From Streptomyces scabiei 87.22 (GTDB lineage Bacteria; Actinomycetota; Actinomycetes; Streptomycetales; Streptomycetaceae), in the NCBI RefSeq assembly GCF_000091305.1, contig NC_013929.1, forward strand, positions 5,394,001 through 5,458,000: a stretch of 64,000 bases of DNA, read 5' to 3'. The notes under the pieces were generated by a model. It saw nothing but the letters and a program-made list of their open reading frames with translations. It did no database searches and was not told the origin of the DNA. Shown here piece after piece: positions 8,945 through 15,943 of this stretch. Each line of letters opens with the position of its first letter. Position 1 is the stretch's first letter. The translations under genes and the position numbers were made by a program.

Positions 8945-10299
8945 CACGGGCCCCCTTCGGTCGGAGCGGGCGGTTCGGGTGCATCGAGCGAGCCGGGCTT
9001 CTGCAGCTGCACGGAGAACAGCCCGGTGTGGACCAGCAGCGACCAGTCCGAGGACCGCACGGCGGCCACCGCCGACTCCGGCGTGTACCCGGAGTCGACG
9101 AGCGTGCGGATCGTGCGGGATTCCAGGCCCTGGATCTCGGCGGCGTCCCGGGCGTCCTCCCGCAGGAACGGCACGCCGCGGGCGTCGTACCAGAGGCGGA
9201 CCCGGCCGGAAGTGCTTCCGCCGGGCGGGGTGACGAGCGGGGCGAAGGAGCCGGCGGCGTTCTGCCACAGCGGGTGGATCGTGCCGTCGGCGAACCGGCG
9301 GCGGGCCTGCCCGTAGTTCGAATAGGTGGCGGCCTTCAGCCCTTCGGACAGGCCCACGATGATCGGCGGCACCCCGCCCGCCGACGCGATGCGGGTCTCG
9401 CCGGCGCCCTGGACGCTGCTGAAGTCCATCTGCTGGAAGTCGGAGCCGACCACGGTCACGTCGGCACCGCCGCCCAGGTACAGCGTCTTGTAGGCGTTCT
9501 CCACGCCGCGGTGGCCGGACTCCATCTTGGCCTTGAACTTGGCGAACGCCTCCGGGGTGACCTCGCGCGCGAGCCTCACCACCAGGTTCGGGGTGGCCGC
9601 GTTCTCGAAGTACTGCCTCTTGTGGCGGGCCATCAGGTTGTCGTTCTGCACCTCGCGGATCACCGGGGTCAGCCACGACATGCCGCGGAAAGTGGCCAGC
9701 GGGTCCGGGGTGGGCGCGAAGTGCGCCACCTCCTCCGGCCACAGGAACACCGGCTCACAGCCGGGCTCCTGGTACCAGTAGCCGTACCGCCGCCACCCCA
9801 GATCACCGCCGTGAGGGTGCCGGCGCCGCTCCAGGACGATCTGCACCCAGTCGGGGCGCATCCGCACGGCCTCGTCGCCCTGCCGCGTCCAGTAGCTGTT
9901 ACCCGCCAGGTCCGCATCCTGCAGCACCCGGTTCAGCAGATCCTGCGTCGTCCCGCCCGGCCAGGGCGTCTCCAGCAGCCGCAGCTCGGACGTGCCGAAC
10001 ATCTCCGACGGCGTCCCGTTGTTCATCCGCTGCCAGGTGAACCGCGGCGCCGAGAACACCGACATGCGGGCCACCATGCACGCCCAGATCACCGGGTTCG
10101 TCGCGAACAGCTGCGCGTAGCCCGGAAGGTCAGTCGGCGCCCGCTCGGCGGCCTGCCCGGGCTGCGTCTGCGTGATCCCCAGCGCGGAGAATCCGCCGTA
10201 GCCCAGCGACTGCTGCAGGGCGGCCGCGTAGTCCTCGATGCTCGTGATGTCCCGGGACGCCGACCGGGAGCGCCGGGAGCGCTGCCACAGACTCGTCAC
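8944..10299 (-). CDS. Phage portal protein
   Basis: The 451-residue protein starts at GTG 10299 (MTSLWQRSRRSRSASRD when read with Met). It contains typical portal sequence, such as NPVIWACMVARMSVFSAPRF near residue 80 and the central GLSEGLKAATYSNYGQARRR motif near 320. It forms the dodecameric ring at one capsid vertex through which DNA is pumped. It lies between terminase and protease, and its start overlaps the stop of a tiny membrane protein. Confidence 0.93.
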   Translation of the reverse strand: MTSLWQRSRRSRSASRDITSIEDYAAALQQSLGYGGFSALGITQTQPGQAAERAPTDLPGYAQLFATNPVIWACMVARMSVFSAPRFTWQRMNNGTPSEMFGTSELRLLETPWPGGTTQDLLNRVLQDADLAGNSYWTRQGDEAVRMRPDWVQIVLERRRHPHGGDLGWRRYGYWYQEPGCEPVFLWPEEVAHFAPTPDPLATFRGMSWLTPVIREVQNDNLMARHKRQYFENAATPNLVVRLAREVTPEAFAKFKAKMESGHRGVENAYKTLYLGGGADVTVVGSDFQQMDFSSVQGAGETRIASAGGVPPIIVGLSEGLKAATYSNYGQARRRFADGTIHPLWQNAAGSFAPLVTPPGGSTSGRVRLWYDARGVPFLREDARDAAEIQGLESRTIRTLVDSGYTPESAVAAVRSSDWSLLVHTGLFSVQLQKPGSLDAPEPPAPTEGGP

Positions 10300-10412
10300 G
10301 GGCCGCCCCCGCCCGTATCAGCCAGGAGCAGGCAGTACGTCACCAGCAGCACACCGCCCACCACCAGGCCCACCGCCAGGCCCAGCCCCAGACCCGCGCC
10401 GGAGGCCGCCAT
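10296..10412 (-). CDS. Tiny membrane protein between terminase and portal
   Basis: A 38-residue frame (MAASGAGLGLGLAVGLVVGG, then LLVTYCLLLA) is almost entirely one transmembrane segment. It ends in TGA overlapping the portal GTG, so it is translationally coupled. An upstream GTG is possible. Short hydrophobic proteins at this place occur in other actinophages; function unknown. Confidence 0.5.
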   Translation of the reverse strand: MAASGAGLGLGLAVGLVVGGVLLVTYCLLLADTGGGGP

Positions 10413-10456
10413 GGCGCCGCCCGTCAGCACACCCGCCCGCGCGCGAGCCGCGCGCG

Positions 10457-12037
10457 TCAGCCGAACTCGGCCCACGGTTCCACCTCCTCCTCCGGCTCCT
10501 CGATCTCCACGAACAGGCCCCAGCGGGCCTCCGTGACGCCGACCAGCGGCGTGATGTCCACGCCCACGCCCTTGCGAGCCCACGCCCACGCCTCGCCCAA
10601 CTCCCGCTTCCGGGCGCCCGCCAGAGCCGTCGCCAGCGGCGCCTGGTCGAGGTGCGAGATACGGGCGGCCGCCACCGCGTCGTAGAACTGGCCGGTGGCC
10701 TGCACGACGTCCCGCGTCTTCATCTGCACGACCGGCACGAGCAGCTGCGGCTCCTCGTCCTCGGCGACCTCCGCATCCGGGTCGACCTTCAGCGCCTCGG
10801 TCACCTCGGCGATGAGCGAGCCGGCCGGACTGCCCGGGTCGATGACCACGCACCGCGGACCGTGCCGCTCAGCCAGCTCCCGCAGCCGCTCGGCCACCCA
10901 CCCGGTGCCCGGCCGGTTGTCGACGACCTCCACATGCACCCCGCCGCCGCACCGGCCGGCCACGCAGATCGACGCGTGCGACCGCTCCGGAGTCACGTCG
11001 ACCGCGAAGGCCACCGGATCGTCCGGCTGGCTCTCCTCGTCCGCCAGCGCCTCCCACACGTCCCTGCCGATGACCTGCCAGGCGTCCTCTTCATCCGACG
11101 GGTACTCGCCCACACCGAGCCGCTCCCGTGCGTAGCCGTCCGCGCTGAGGGTGGCCCGCTCGTTGGCCACCTTCGCCAGCGACAGCCGGTAGCCGACCGC
11201 CGGGTTGGACTTGAGCACCGCCGCATCGGAGCCCGCGTCGTCATGCGCCGTGCAGTCCTTCGGGCACTCCTTCACGTGCAGGTCCGCCGACCACTCCATG
11301 TACGCCAGCGACGGGTCCGGAACACCGCCCTCGATCGCCTTCAGCGCCCGCCGGCGCAGACGGGCCAGCTGGACGGAGGGCGCGCCGATGCCCGCGCTGC
11401 CGAGGTACCAGATCTGCGGGTCGTCGATGGCGGCCATCGTGGGCAGCAGCGCGTCCATCTCGTTGTCCCCGAGGATCATGTCCTCGTCGAGCATGTTGCT
11501 GTGGCCGCTGAACCCCCGCCCGGACCCCTTGGAGCGGGCGATGAAGCGGAGCATCGCGCCGTCGTGCAGCTCGATCCATTCCTCACCCACGGTCTGCCGG
11601 TACTGCTTCACGCGTTTATGCAGGTCAGGGCATCCCCTGATGAGACGCTCGATCCGGCGGAACGCGTTCTTCGCGGTCTTGAACTCGTGCGCGGAGTGGA
11701 GGATCAGCTCCTCACCGCCGATGAACAGGCCCCACAGCTCCCGGGCCTCGATGATCCCGCCCTTGCCGTTCTGGCGAGGGACGTTGACCGCGACCTCGAA
11801 CGCCGCCCACGACCCGTCGGCCTTCTCCGCCATCCCGACCCGCAGCACATGCTGCTGCCACGGGTCCAGCTTCAGCCCGGCCTTCCGCGCCAGGTCGATC
11901 GCCTCCTGACCGGCCGTCGACACCGACGGCGGCGCGATCTGGATCGGCGGCTCCTGCCAGCCGAGAATCACCCCGTCAGCCGCTGGCCTGCTCACGGGCG
12001 GCTGCCCGGCGCTTCGCTCGCTGCTCAGCAATGTCAT
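10457..12037 (-). CDS. terL: Terminase large subunit
   Basis: The 526-residue protein has the ATPase domain with Walker A NVPRQNGKG (about residue 85) and Walker B MLDED (about 185). A C-terminal RNase H-like nuclease domain follows, with acidic residues in AVDVTPERS and CVVIDPGSPAG. It packages phage DNA through the portal. The listed ATG overlaps the small subunit by 62 bases. A GTG at 11971 in the same frame, just after the small subunit stop, is an alternative start that keeps all motifs. Confidence 0.93.
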   Translation of the reverse strand: MTLLSSERSAGQPPVSRPAADGVILGWQEPPIQIAPPSVSTAGQEAIDLARKAGLKLDPWQQHVLRVGMAEKADGSWAAFEVAVNVPRQNGKGGIIEARELWGLFIGGEELILHSAHEFKTAKNAFRRIERLIRGCPDLHKRVKQYRQTVGEEWIELHDGAMLRFIARSKGSGRGFSGHSNMLDEDMILGDNEMDALLPTMAAIDDPQIWYLGSAGIGAPSVQLARLRRRALKAIEGGVPDPSLAYMEWSADLHVKECPKDCTAHDDAGSDAAVLKSNPAVGYRLSLAKVANERATLSADGYARERLGVGEYPSDEEDAWQVIGRDVWEALADEESQPDDPVAFAVDVTPERSHASICVAGRCGGGVHVEVVDNRPGTGWVAERLRELAERHGPRCVVIDPGSPAGSLIAEVTEALKVDPDAEVAEDEEPQLLVPVVQMKTRDVVQATGQFYDAVAAARISHLDQAPLATALAGARKRELGEAWAWARKGVGVDITPLVGVTEARWGLFVEIEEPEEEVEPWAEFG

Positions 12038-12254
12038 CGACCGCGTCCCCCTTCGACTGCACGGGCGCGAGCTTGCGCAGGTCGGACATCACGGCCCGTA
12101 GCTCACGCGCCGCGACCGCCTTCGCAGTCGGGGCATCGGACTCGTCGACCGACTGAGCGAGGCTGGAGGCGAGTTCGGCCAAGCCTGGCGACACCGGCTC
12201 GACGCCAAGCTGTTCGATCTCCGCATTGACCGCGTCACTCACCGCACCCATCAC
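11976..12254 (-). CDS. Terminase small subunit candidate
   Basis: The 92-residue helical, charged protein (MMGAVSDAVNAEIEQLGVEP) lies directly before terL. Its place between an HNH nuclease gene and terL, its size and its helical nature match small terminases that recognise the packaging site. No HTH is obvious in the sequence, so the call is mainly positional. Confidence 0.6.
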   Translation of the reverse strand: MMGAVSDAVNAEIEQLGVEPVSPGLAELASSLAQSVDESDAPTAKAVAARELRAVMSDLRKLAPVQSKGDAVDDIAEQRAKRRAAAREQASG

Positions 12255-12261
12255 CGCCCCC

Positions 12262-12750
12262 TCAGCCGATCAAGGCGAGCTGCTGCGAACCCCGGTTGCA
12301 CTTCGCGCTGTTACAGCCCCAGTGCGCCAGCTGCACGTTCGCCCGCGAGTCATCCCCGCCCTCGGACACCGGCATGAGGTGATCGATCGTCGGCGACTTC
12401 GGATGCGGCGCCTTCCACTTCATCGACACCCGCCGACCGCACAGCCCACACCGGCCGCCGTCGCGCGCAGCTATCTCCGCCAGCGTGTACGGCTCTGACA
12501 CCCCACCACGCTTCGCAGCCCTCCGGCGGCGATTCTTCGCCTGCCAGTACAGGCGCTGCCGCTCGCGCGCCTCAGGCGAGAGCCCGCCACGCGGACCGGA
12601 ACCCGGCTTGTGGGAGGCCGCGCAGAGCCGCGAGCACCACCGCTGCGTCGGCCGCAGCTGCCGGTACGGGCTACCGCATGCGTCGCAGGCTGCGAGCGGA
12701 CGCCGAGCCTTACGCTCGGCGTAGGTGCGGGTGTCTGGCTTCCTGGCCAT
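12262..12750 (-). CDS. HNH endonuclease next to terminase
   Basis: The 162-residue protein starts at ATG 12750. It has an N-terminal zinc-ribbon-like part (CDACG, then CSRLC). A C-terminal HNH motif follows: CGLCG, then IDHLMPVSEGGDD, then NVQLAHWGCNSAKCN, with metal-binding His and Asn. HNH proteins adjacent to terminase assist DNA packaging and cos cleavage in many HK97-like phages. The same role is likely here. Confidence 0.85.
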   Translation of the reverse strand: MARKPDTRTYAERKARRPLAACDACGSPYRQLRPTQRWCSRLCAASHKPGSGPRGGLSPEARERQRLYWQAKNRRRRAAKRGGVSEPYTLAEIAARDGGRCGLCGRRVSMKWKAPHPKSPTIDHLMPVSEGGDDSRANVQLAHWGCNSAKCNRGSQQLALIG

Positions 12751-12768
12751 GGCGTCTCCCGGGAATGC

Positions 12769-12800
12769 GGAAGGCCCGAGCCGGGAGACTCGGGCCTTCC
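12769..12800 (-). terminator. Perfect 12-bp hairpin upstream of the HNH gene
   Basis: Arms GGAAGGCCCGAG (12769-12780) and CTCGGGCCTTCC (12789-12800) enclose an 8-base loop. On the minus strand it lies between the P-loop gene and the HNH gene, so it could end the early transcript or process the late one. Confidence 0.55.
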
Positions 12801-13177
12801 TTCCCACCGTGATCAAGCGGCGGGCGCTAATTGGGCTGAACCGCGAAGCGACGAATTAGCCGCGATCACACACGGTGACGTTACTCAGGGTGATGATTGC
12901 TAAGTCGGTCGAACTGAGTTCGCGTGAATAGATCTTGAAAAAAGGCCGCGCAAAAAACAGAGCGAGAAGGGCGTTTGGGTCGCCCGGACCTGCGGATTTC
13001 ACGATGGACTCGGGCCCCCCTCCCTCCAGGTCCGAGCGCCCGCCGAGCGCCCTGTCACCTGCCCGGACGTAGGCCCATCACCCTGTGCAATGTCGTCCGT
13101 CGGCTGCTCCGCGCCCCTTCGGTGAGGGACTCGCCGGGCGTCCGGGGTGCAGTCGGCCGCCGCCATCGGGTGTCAGG
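12801..13177. other. Non-coding gap of about 380 bases before the packaging genes; cos/pac candidate
   Basis: There is no convincing gene. The right part is very G/C-rich (runs of C near 13015-13030), and 12935-12960 holds two A-runs separated by GGCCGCGC. The place just upstream of HNH-terS-terL is where the packaging site usually lies and where a late promoter would be expected. No specific cos ends can be named from sequence alone. Confidence 0.35.
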
Positions 13178-13621
13178 TCACCAGGTGCGTGACGCCTGTT
13201 TCGTGACTTTGTGTTGGCTGCGCTGCTTGGCCCGCTGTGCGTACCAGCGCGTCGCCACAGCCTGTAGTCCTGGCGCGCGCATGTCCTTGACCCGCTGCAT
13301 CACCACGTCCTTGCCCGGGTCCACGGCGACCACCTCGGCCCCGTGCCGCCGGTAGCGGGCCAGCCACTTGGGGCTGGGCATGGTGTGGATCAGGTAGACG
13401 TCGACGTCGTCGAGGTGCTTGACGGCCTCGTCGATGGCGGCGTAGCGGGCGCGGTGGGCGACCTTCATGGCGATGGGGTGCTGGGACCAGGCGGGTGCTC
13501 CGGGGCCCATGAGGGCTTGGGTGATGCGGTCGAGGTCGATGACGATGTCGCTGGGCCGGGCGCGCGCTTCGATCCACGAGGACTTGCCTGCGGCTGGCGG
13601 GCCGGTCACGACGTAGAGCAT
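13178..13621 (-). CDS. P-loop kinase/ATPase
   Basis: The 147-residue protein begins MLYVVTGPPAAGKSSWIEAR, with a Walker A GPPAAGKSS at the very N-terminus. The Asp in VIDLDRITQAL and a lid-like Arg region follow. This resembles small zeta-toxin/polynucleotide-kinase-like P-loop proteins of phages. ATG 13621 has GGTGGA 8 bases upstream; a GTG at 13633 would add four residues. It overlaps the stop of the gene before it. Substrate unknown. Confidence 0.75.
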   Translation of the reverse strand: MLYVVTGPPAAGKSSWIEARARPSDIVIDLDRITQALMGPGAPAWSQHPIAMKVAHRARYAAIDEAVKHLDDVDVYLIHTMPSPKWLARYRRHGAEVVAVDPGKDVVMQRVKDMRAPGLQAVATRWYAQRAKQRSQHKVTKQASRTW

Positions 13622-13824
13622 GGCTTGATCCACCCTGAGTCATCGAGGATGCGGCCGTGCTTGTCGCGGGGCTCAGGCCATCCGGGAGCGACAGGGCCAG
13701 CCAGGTTCGCTGCGAGCCGTCGGGTCCGTCGGGCACCGCATCTGCACTCGTAGTAGGCGTAGATGCCGTGCGTCCGCCAGCGTGAGTCTCGGTGGATCCA
13801 GTGCGGCAGACGCATGGTCACCAT
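13606..13824 (-). CDS. Small hypothetical phage protein
   Basis: A 72-residue basic protein includes CRCGARRTRRLAANL, a possible half zinc site. It overlaps the HNH gene upstream and the P-loop gene downstream, so it is part of the same coupled transcript. Such Arg/Cys small proteins are common in Streptomyces phage early regions. Function unknown. Confidence 0.55.
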   Translation of the reverse strand: MVTMRLPHWIHRDSRWRTHGIYAYYECRCGARRTRRLAANLAGPVAPGWPEPRDKHGRILDDSGWIKPCSTS

Positions 13825-14108
13825 CTCCGTGATGCGCGGACGGGCTGCCGCTTGTGGTCGGTGCGGTTGCCGCGTGCCGAGTTGCAGCGGCGGTGTGCGC
13901 TGCGGGCGTTGGCGGGATCGAGGAGGTCACCGCCGCGGCTGAGGGGGACGGCGTGGTCGAGGGTGAAGGCGTCTCGGTGGCGGCCTGCGAGGGGGCCGGT
14001 GATGTCGTAGCGGATGGGCTTGCCGCACCACCAGCAGGGCAGGCCGAGGGCTCGCTGTGCGGCGCAGAGGCGGCGGTAGGGGCGCCCGTTGCGGGGGTTG
14101 CCGGCCAC
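13818..14108 (-). CDS. Second HNH endonuclease
   Basis: The 96-residue protein starts at GTG 14108 with AGGAGG 8 bases upstream. The motif order is CWWCGKPI, TLDHAVPLSRGGDLLDPAN, then HRRCNSARGNR, a compact HNH nuclease with CxxC zinc ligands and the catalytic His in LDH. It differs from the terminase-adjacent HNH protein and may cut host or competing phage DNA, or act as a homing nuclease. Its target is not visible. Confidence 0.82.
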   Translation of the reverse strand: MAGNPRNGRPYRRLCAAQRALGLPCWWCGKPIRYDITGPLAGRHRDAFTLDHAVPLSRGGDLLDPANARSAHRRCNSARGNRTDHKRQPVRASRRW

Positions 14109-14120
14109 GGGCGCCACCTC

Positions 14121-14375
14121 CTACGCGTCGTCGCCGAGGACTTCGCGGCGGGCGGCGAGGGCCTTGCGGTTGAGGGCGCCGGTCATCCGGAAGAGGGCGA
14201 TGGTGAGGGCGAGGAAGCCGGCGCCGAGCAGGATCAGGGTGATGGTGCTGACGATGTCGATGTCTTGGGTGGCGGTGGCGATCATCAGGAGGATGAAGTT
14301 GCCGCAGGCCCAGGCGAACCAGATGCGGAGCTTCTCGACGCGGACGGCGCTCTGGATGTCTCTGTAGTTGCTCAT
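14121..14375 (-). CDS. Small two-pass membrane protein
   Basis: The 84-residue protein starts at ATG 14375 with a GGGGAGAGC site. Two hydrophobic segments (FAWACGNFILLMIATATQDI and ITLILLGAGFLALTIALF) are joined by a short loop, with charged ends. It sits in the early minus-strand run. A role in superinfection exclusion or lysis control is possible but not shown. Confidence 0.6.
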   Translation of the reverse strand: MSNYRDIQSAVRVEKLRIWFAWACGNFILLMIATATQDIDIVSTITLILLGAGFLALTIALFRMTGALNRKALAARREVLGDDA

Positions 14376-14438
14376 GCTCTCCCCAAGGACGTATGCCGAG
14401 GAGGGCATGATGCCGTCCGGCGGCGACCGCCGTGGGCG

Positions 14439-14666
14439 TTATATCCGTCCTGTGACACCGCGTTGACGCTCCTCGGCGGCGAGGAGGATCCGTGTGAGGC
14501 GGGCCCGCTCGCGGACGGTGTCGGGGAGGTCGAGCGGGGGCGTCGCGCACGTCCCTTTCAGGCAGGTGCCGTGCCCGTCGGAGACGAGGTGGACGTGGCG
14601 GCCTTGCCGGGCGAGTTGGTGGGCGGCTTCGGCGGCGCTGCGGGGCGCCTCAGACCGAGTGGGCAT
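14439..14666 (-). CDS. Small hypothetical protein
   Basis: The 75-residue protein begins MPTRSEAPRSAAEAAHQLAR. Its body ends in an Arg/Glu-rich helix. It is separated from its neighbours by 18 and 63 bases and keeps the same direction. No family recognised. Confidence 0.5.
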   Translation of the reverse strand: MPTRSEAPRSAAEAAHQLARQGRHVHLVSDGHGTCLKGTCATPPLDLPDTVRERARLTRILLAAEERQRGVTGRI

Positions 14667-14684
14667 CGCGGAGGCTCCTGCCTG

Positions 14685-14978
14685 TCAGCGGGCGCGGCGT
14701 ATCGGTGTGCGGCCCTTGCCTTTCCTGAACACCCACAGGGCCAGTCGTGCACGTGACCGCACCGTTCGGAAGCGTCGTTCCGTGAGCCCGAAGACGCCGA
14801 AGACGTAGACGGCGATGTCTGCGTAGTCCATTTCGTGATGATGCTCGGCCAGCGCGTCCACGAAGGATGTGACGTCCCGGCCTGCCTTGCTGCGCCCTTC
14901 CAGCCGTGCCTGCGCTTCGGCTTCGGCGCCAGCCGTCCACCATCTGTACTCCGGGCTGCCGCGCTTCGGGATCTCCAT
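14685..14978 (-). CDS. Small hypothetical phage protein
   Basis: The 97-residue protein starts at ATG 14978 (MEIPKRGSPEYRWWTAGAEA). It has a helical middle (VTSFVDALAEHHHEMDYADI) and a strongly basic tail. It is a soluble protein of unknown function in the early region. Confidence 0.5.
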   Translation of the reverse strand: MEIPKRGSPEYRWWTAGAEAEAQARLEGRSKAGRDVTSFVDALAEHHHEMDYADIAVYVFGVFGLTERRFRTVRSRARLALWVFRKGKGRTPIRRAR

Positions 14979-15058
14979 GGCGCCTCCGTTGGGTGGGCGG
15001 CGACGCGGTCGGGCTGCCCCTCGCCCGGGCCCTTCCGCGCCGCCGCCGGGCACGACGA

Positions 15059-15088
15059 AGCCCCCAGGGTTCAGGTCACCTGGGGGCT
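15059..15088 (-). terminator. Hairpin after the HTH gene
   Basis: Arms AGCCCCCAGG (15059-15068) and CCTGGGGGCT (15079-15088) form a perfect 10-bp stem about 75 bases past the stop of the 15163-15375 gene on the minus strand. It is a likely terminator. Confidence 0.6.
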
Positions 15089-15162
15089 CGTCGTGTGTCT
15101 GTGTGGGGCCCGTGTGCGGGCATGGCTGTACGCGGAAAGCGTGACAGGCGGCTGACCTGCGG

Positions 15163-15375
15163 TCAAGCGGACTTGATCAGAGGCTGTTTGGCGCGGCGTT
15201 CGAGGACGAGGGCGGTGACGTCGTCGACGGCGTACCAGGGTTGTCCGACGGTGCCGCCGGACCGCTTCAGTCGGCCTCGGCGGACGAGCTGGCGGACGCC
15301 GCCGAGGGTGATGCCGAGCTGTCGGGCGGTCTGGTGGGCGGTGAGGTGGCCGGGCCGGATGATCTGCGACTCCAT
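15163..15375 (-). CDS. Helix-turn-helix DNA-binding protein (excisionase-like fold)
   Basis: The 70-residue protein has a winged HTH of the MerR/excisionase type: LTAHQTARQLGITLGGVRQL (residues 11-30) then a wing with Arg/Lys (RRGRLKRSGG). It lacks an effector domain. It could be an excisionase or a late-gene regulator of element 1. The other HTH gene at 28068 is an equal candidate for excisionase. Confidence 0.68.
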   Translation of the reverse strand: MESQIIRPGHLTAHQTARQLGITLGGVRQLVRRGRLKRSGGTVGQPWYAVDDVTALVLERRAKQPLIKSA

Positions 15376-15390
15376 GCATCCAGTGTCCCG

Positions 15391-15756
15391 TTACGGCCGC
15401 CACTCCTCGCGGTATCCAGGCCGGTCCGCGTACGGCAGGGCGAGCAGGCGCAGCACGGACTCGGGCACGTCCAGCTCGGGCGCCTCGCGGTCGTAGTTCT
15501 CGTAGGCGGCGATGATGCGGCGCTTCGCGTCAATCTCGCACAGGACACGCGCCGGATCATGCGCCGCGATGAAGTCGGCGTCGGCGCGGCCCTGGTCGCT
15601 GTCCTCGACTTCGACCCCGGCGCCGGGCCGACTGAAGCTGACGGCCCACCCGTACTCGCCGATACCGGACTGCTCCCACGGGCCTGGCGTCGCTACCCGA
15701 GCGATCCGTTCGTCCTCGTCGAGCTGCTGCCCGAGCCACTGCACCATGTCGTCCAT
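15391..15756 (-). CDS. DUF6221-like phage protein
   Basis: The 121-residue acidic protein begins MDDMVQWLGQQLDEDERIAR. ADFIAAHDPARVLCEIDAKR follows near residue 85, the signature region of DUF6221 proteins of Streptomyces phages and integrative elements. Function unknown. The gene has a long leader region holding a CCGAAACC palindrome. Confidence 0.7.
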   Translation of the reverse strand: MDDMVQWLGQQLDEDERIARVATPGPWEQSGIGEYGWAVSFSRPGAGVEVEDSDQGRADADFIAAHDPARVLCEIDAKRRIIAAYENYDREAPELDVPESVLRLLALPYADRPGYREEWRP

Positions 15757-15881
15757 GGGGTCATCCTCTCGTAGCGATGTCGCGGGCGGCCCCTCTTCGG
15801 AAGACGGATTCGGGGCCGATTCGGCGGCCGGGCGGGAGGCCCCGAAACTCGAAACTTCGCAGGTGGGCGCCGATATCGGGG

Positions 15882-15933
15882 CCGAAACCGGTTTCGGACC
15901 AAGGTGAAACCGCAGCCTTGATCCGAAACCGGT
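15882..15933. promoter_or_regulatory. CCGAAACC/GGTTTCGG palindrome plus second copy
   Basis: A perfect 16-bp palindrome (15882-15897) is followed by an 11-base copy CCGAAACCGGT at 15923-15933. Both lie between the FtsK stop and the 15756 gene start. This looks like an operator for a dimeric repressor; the protein is not identified. Confidence 0.45.
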
Positions 15934-15943
15934 CTGAGGGCCT

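Noticed and set aside
12801-13177. Defined cos overhang
   Set aside because: The region is a plausible packaging site, but no ends can be identified from sequence alone.
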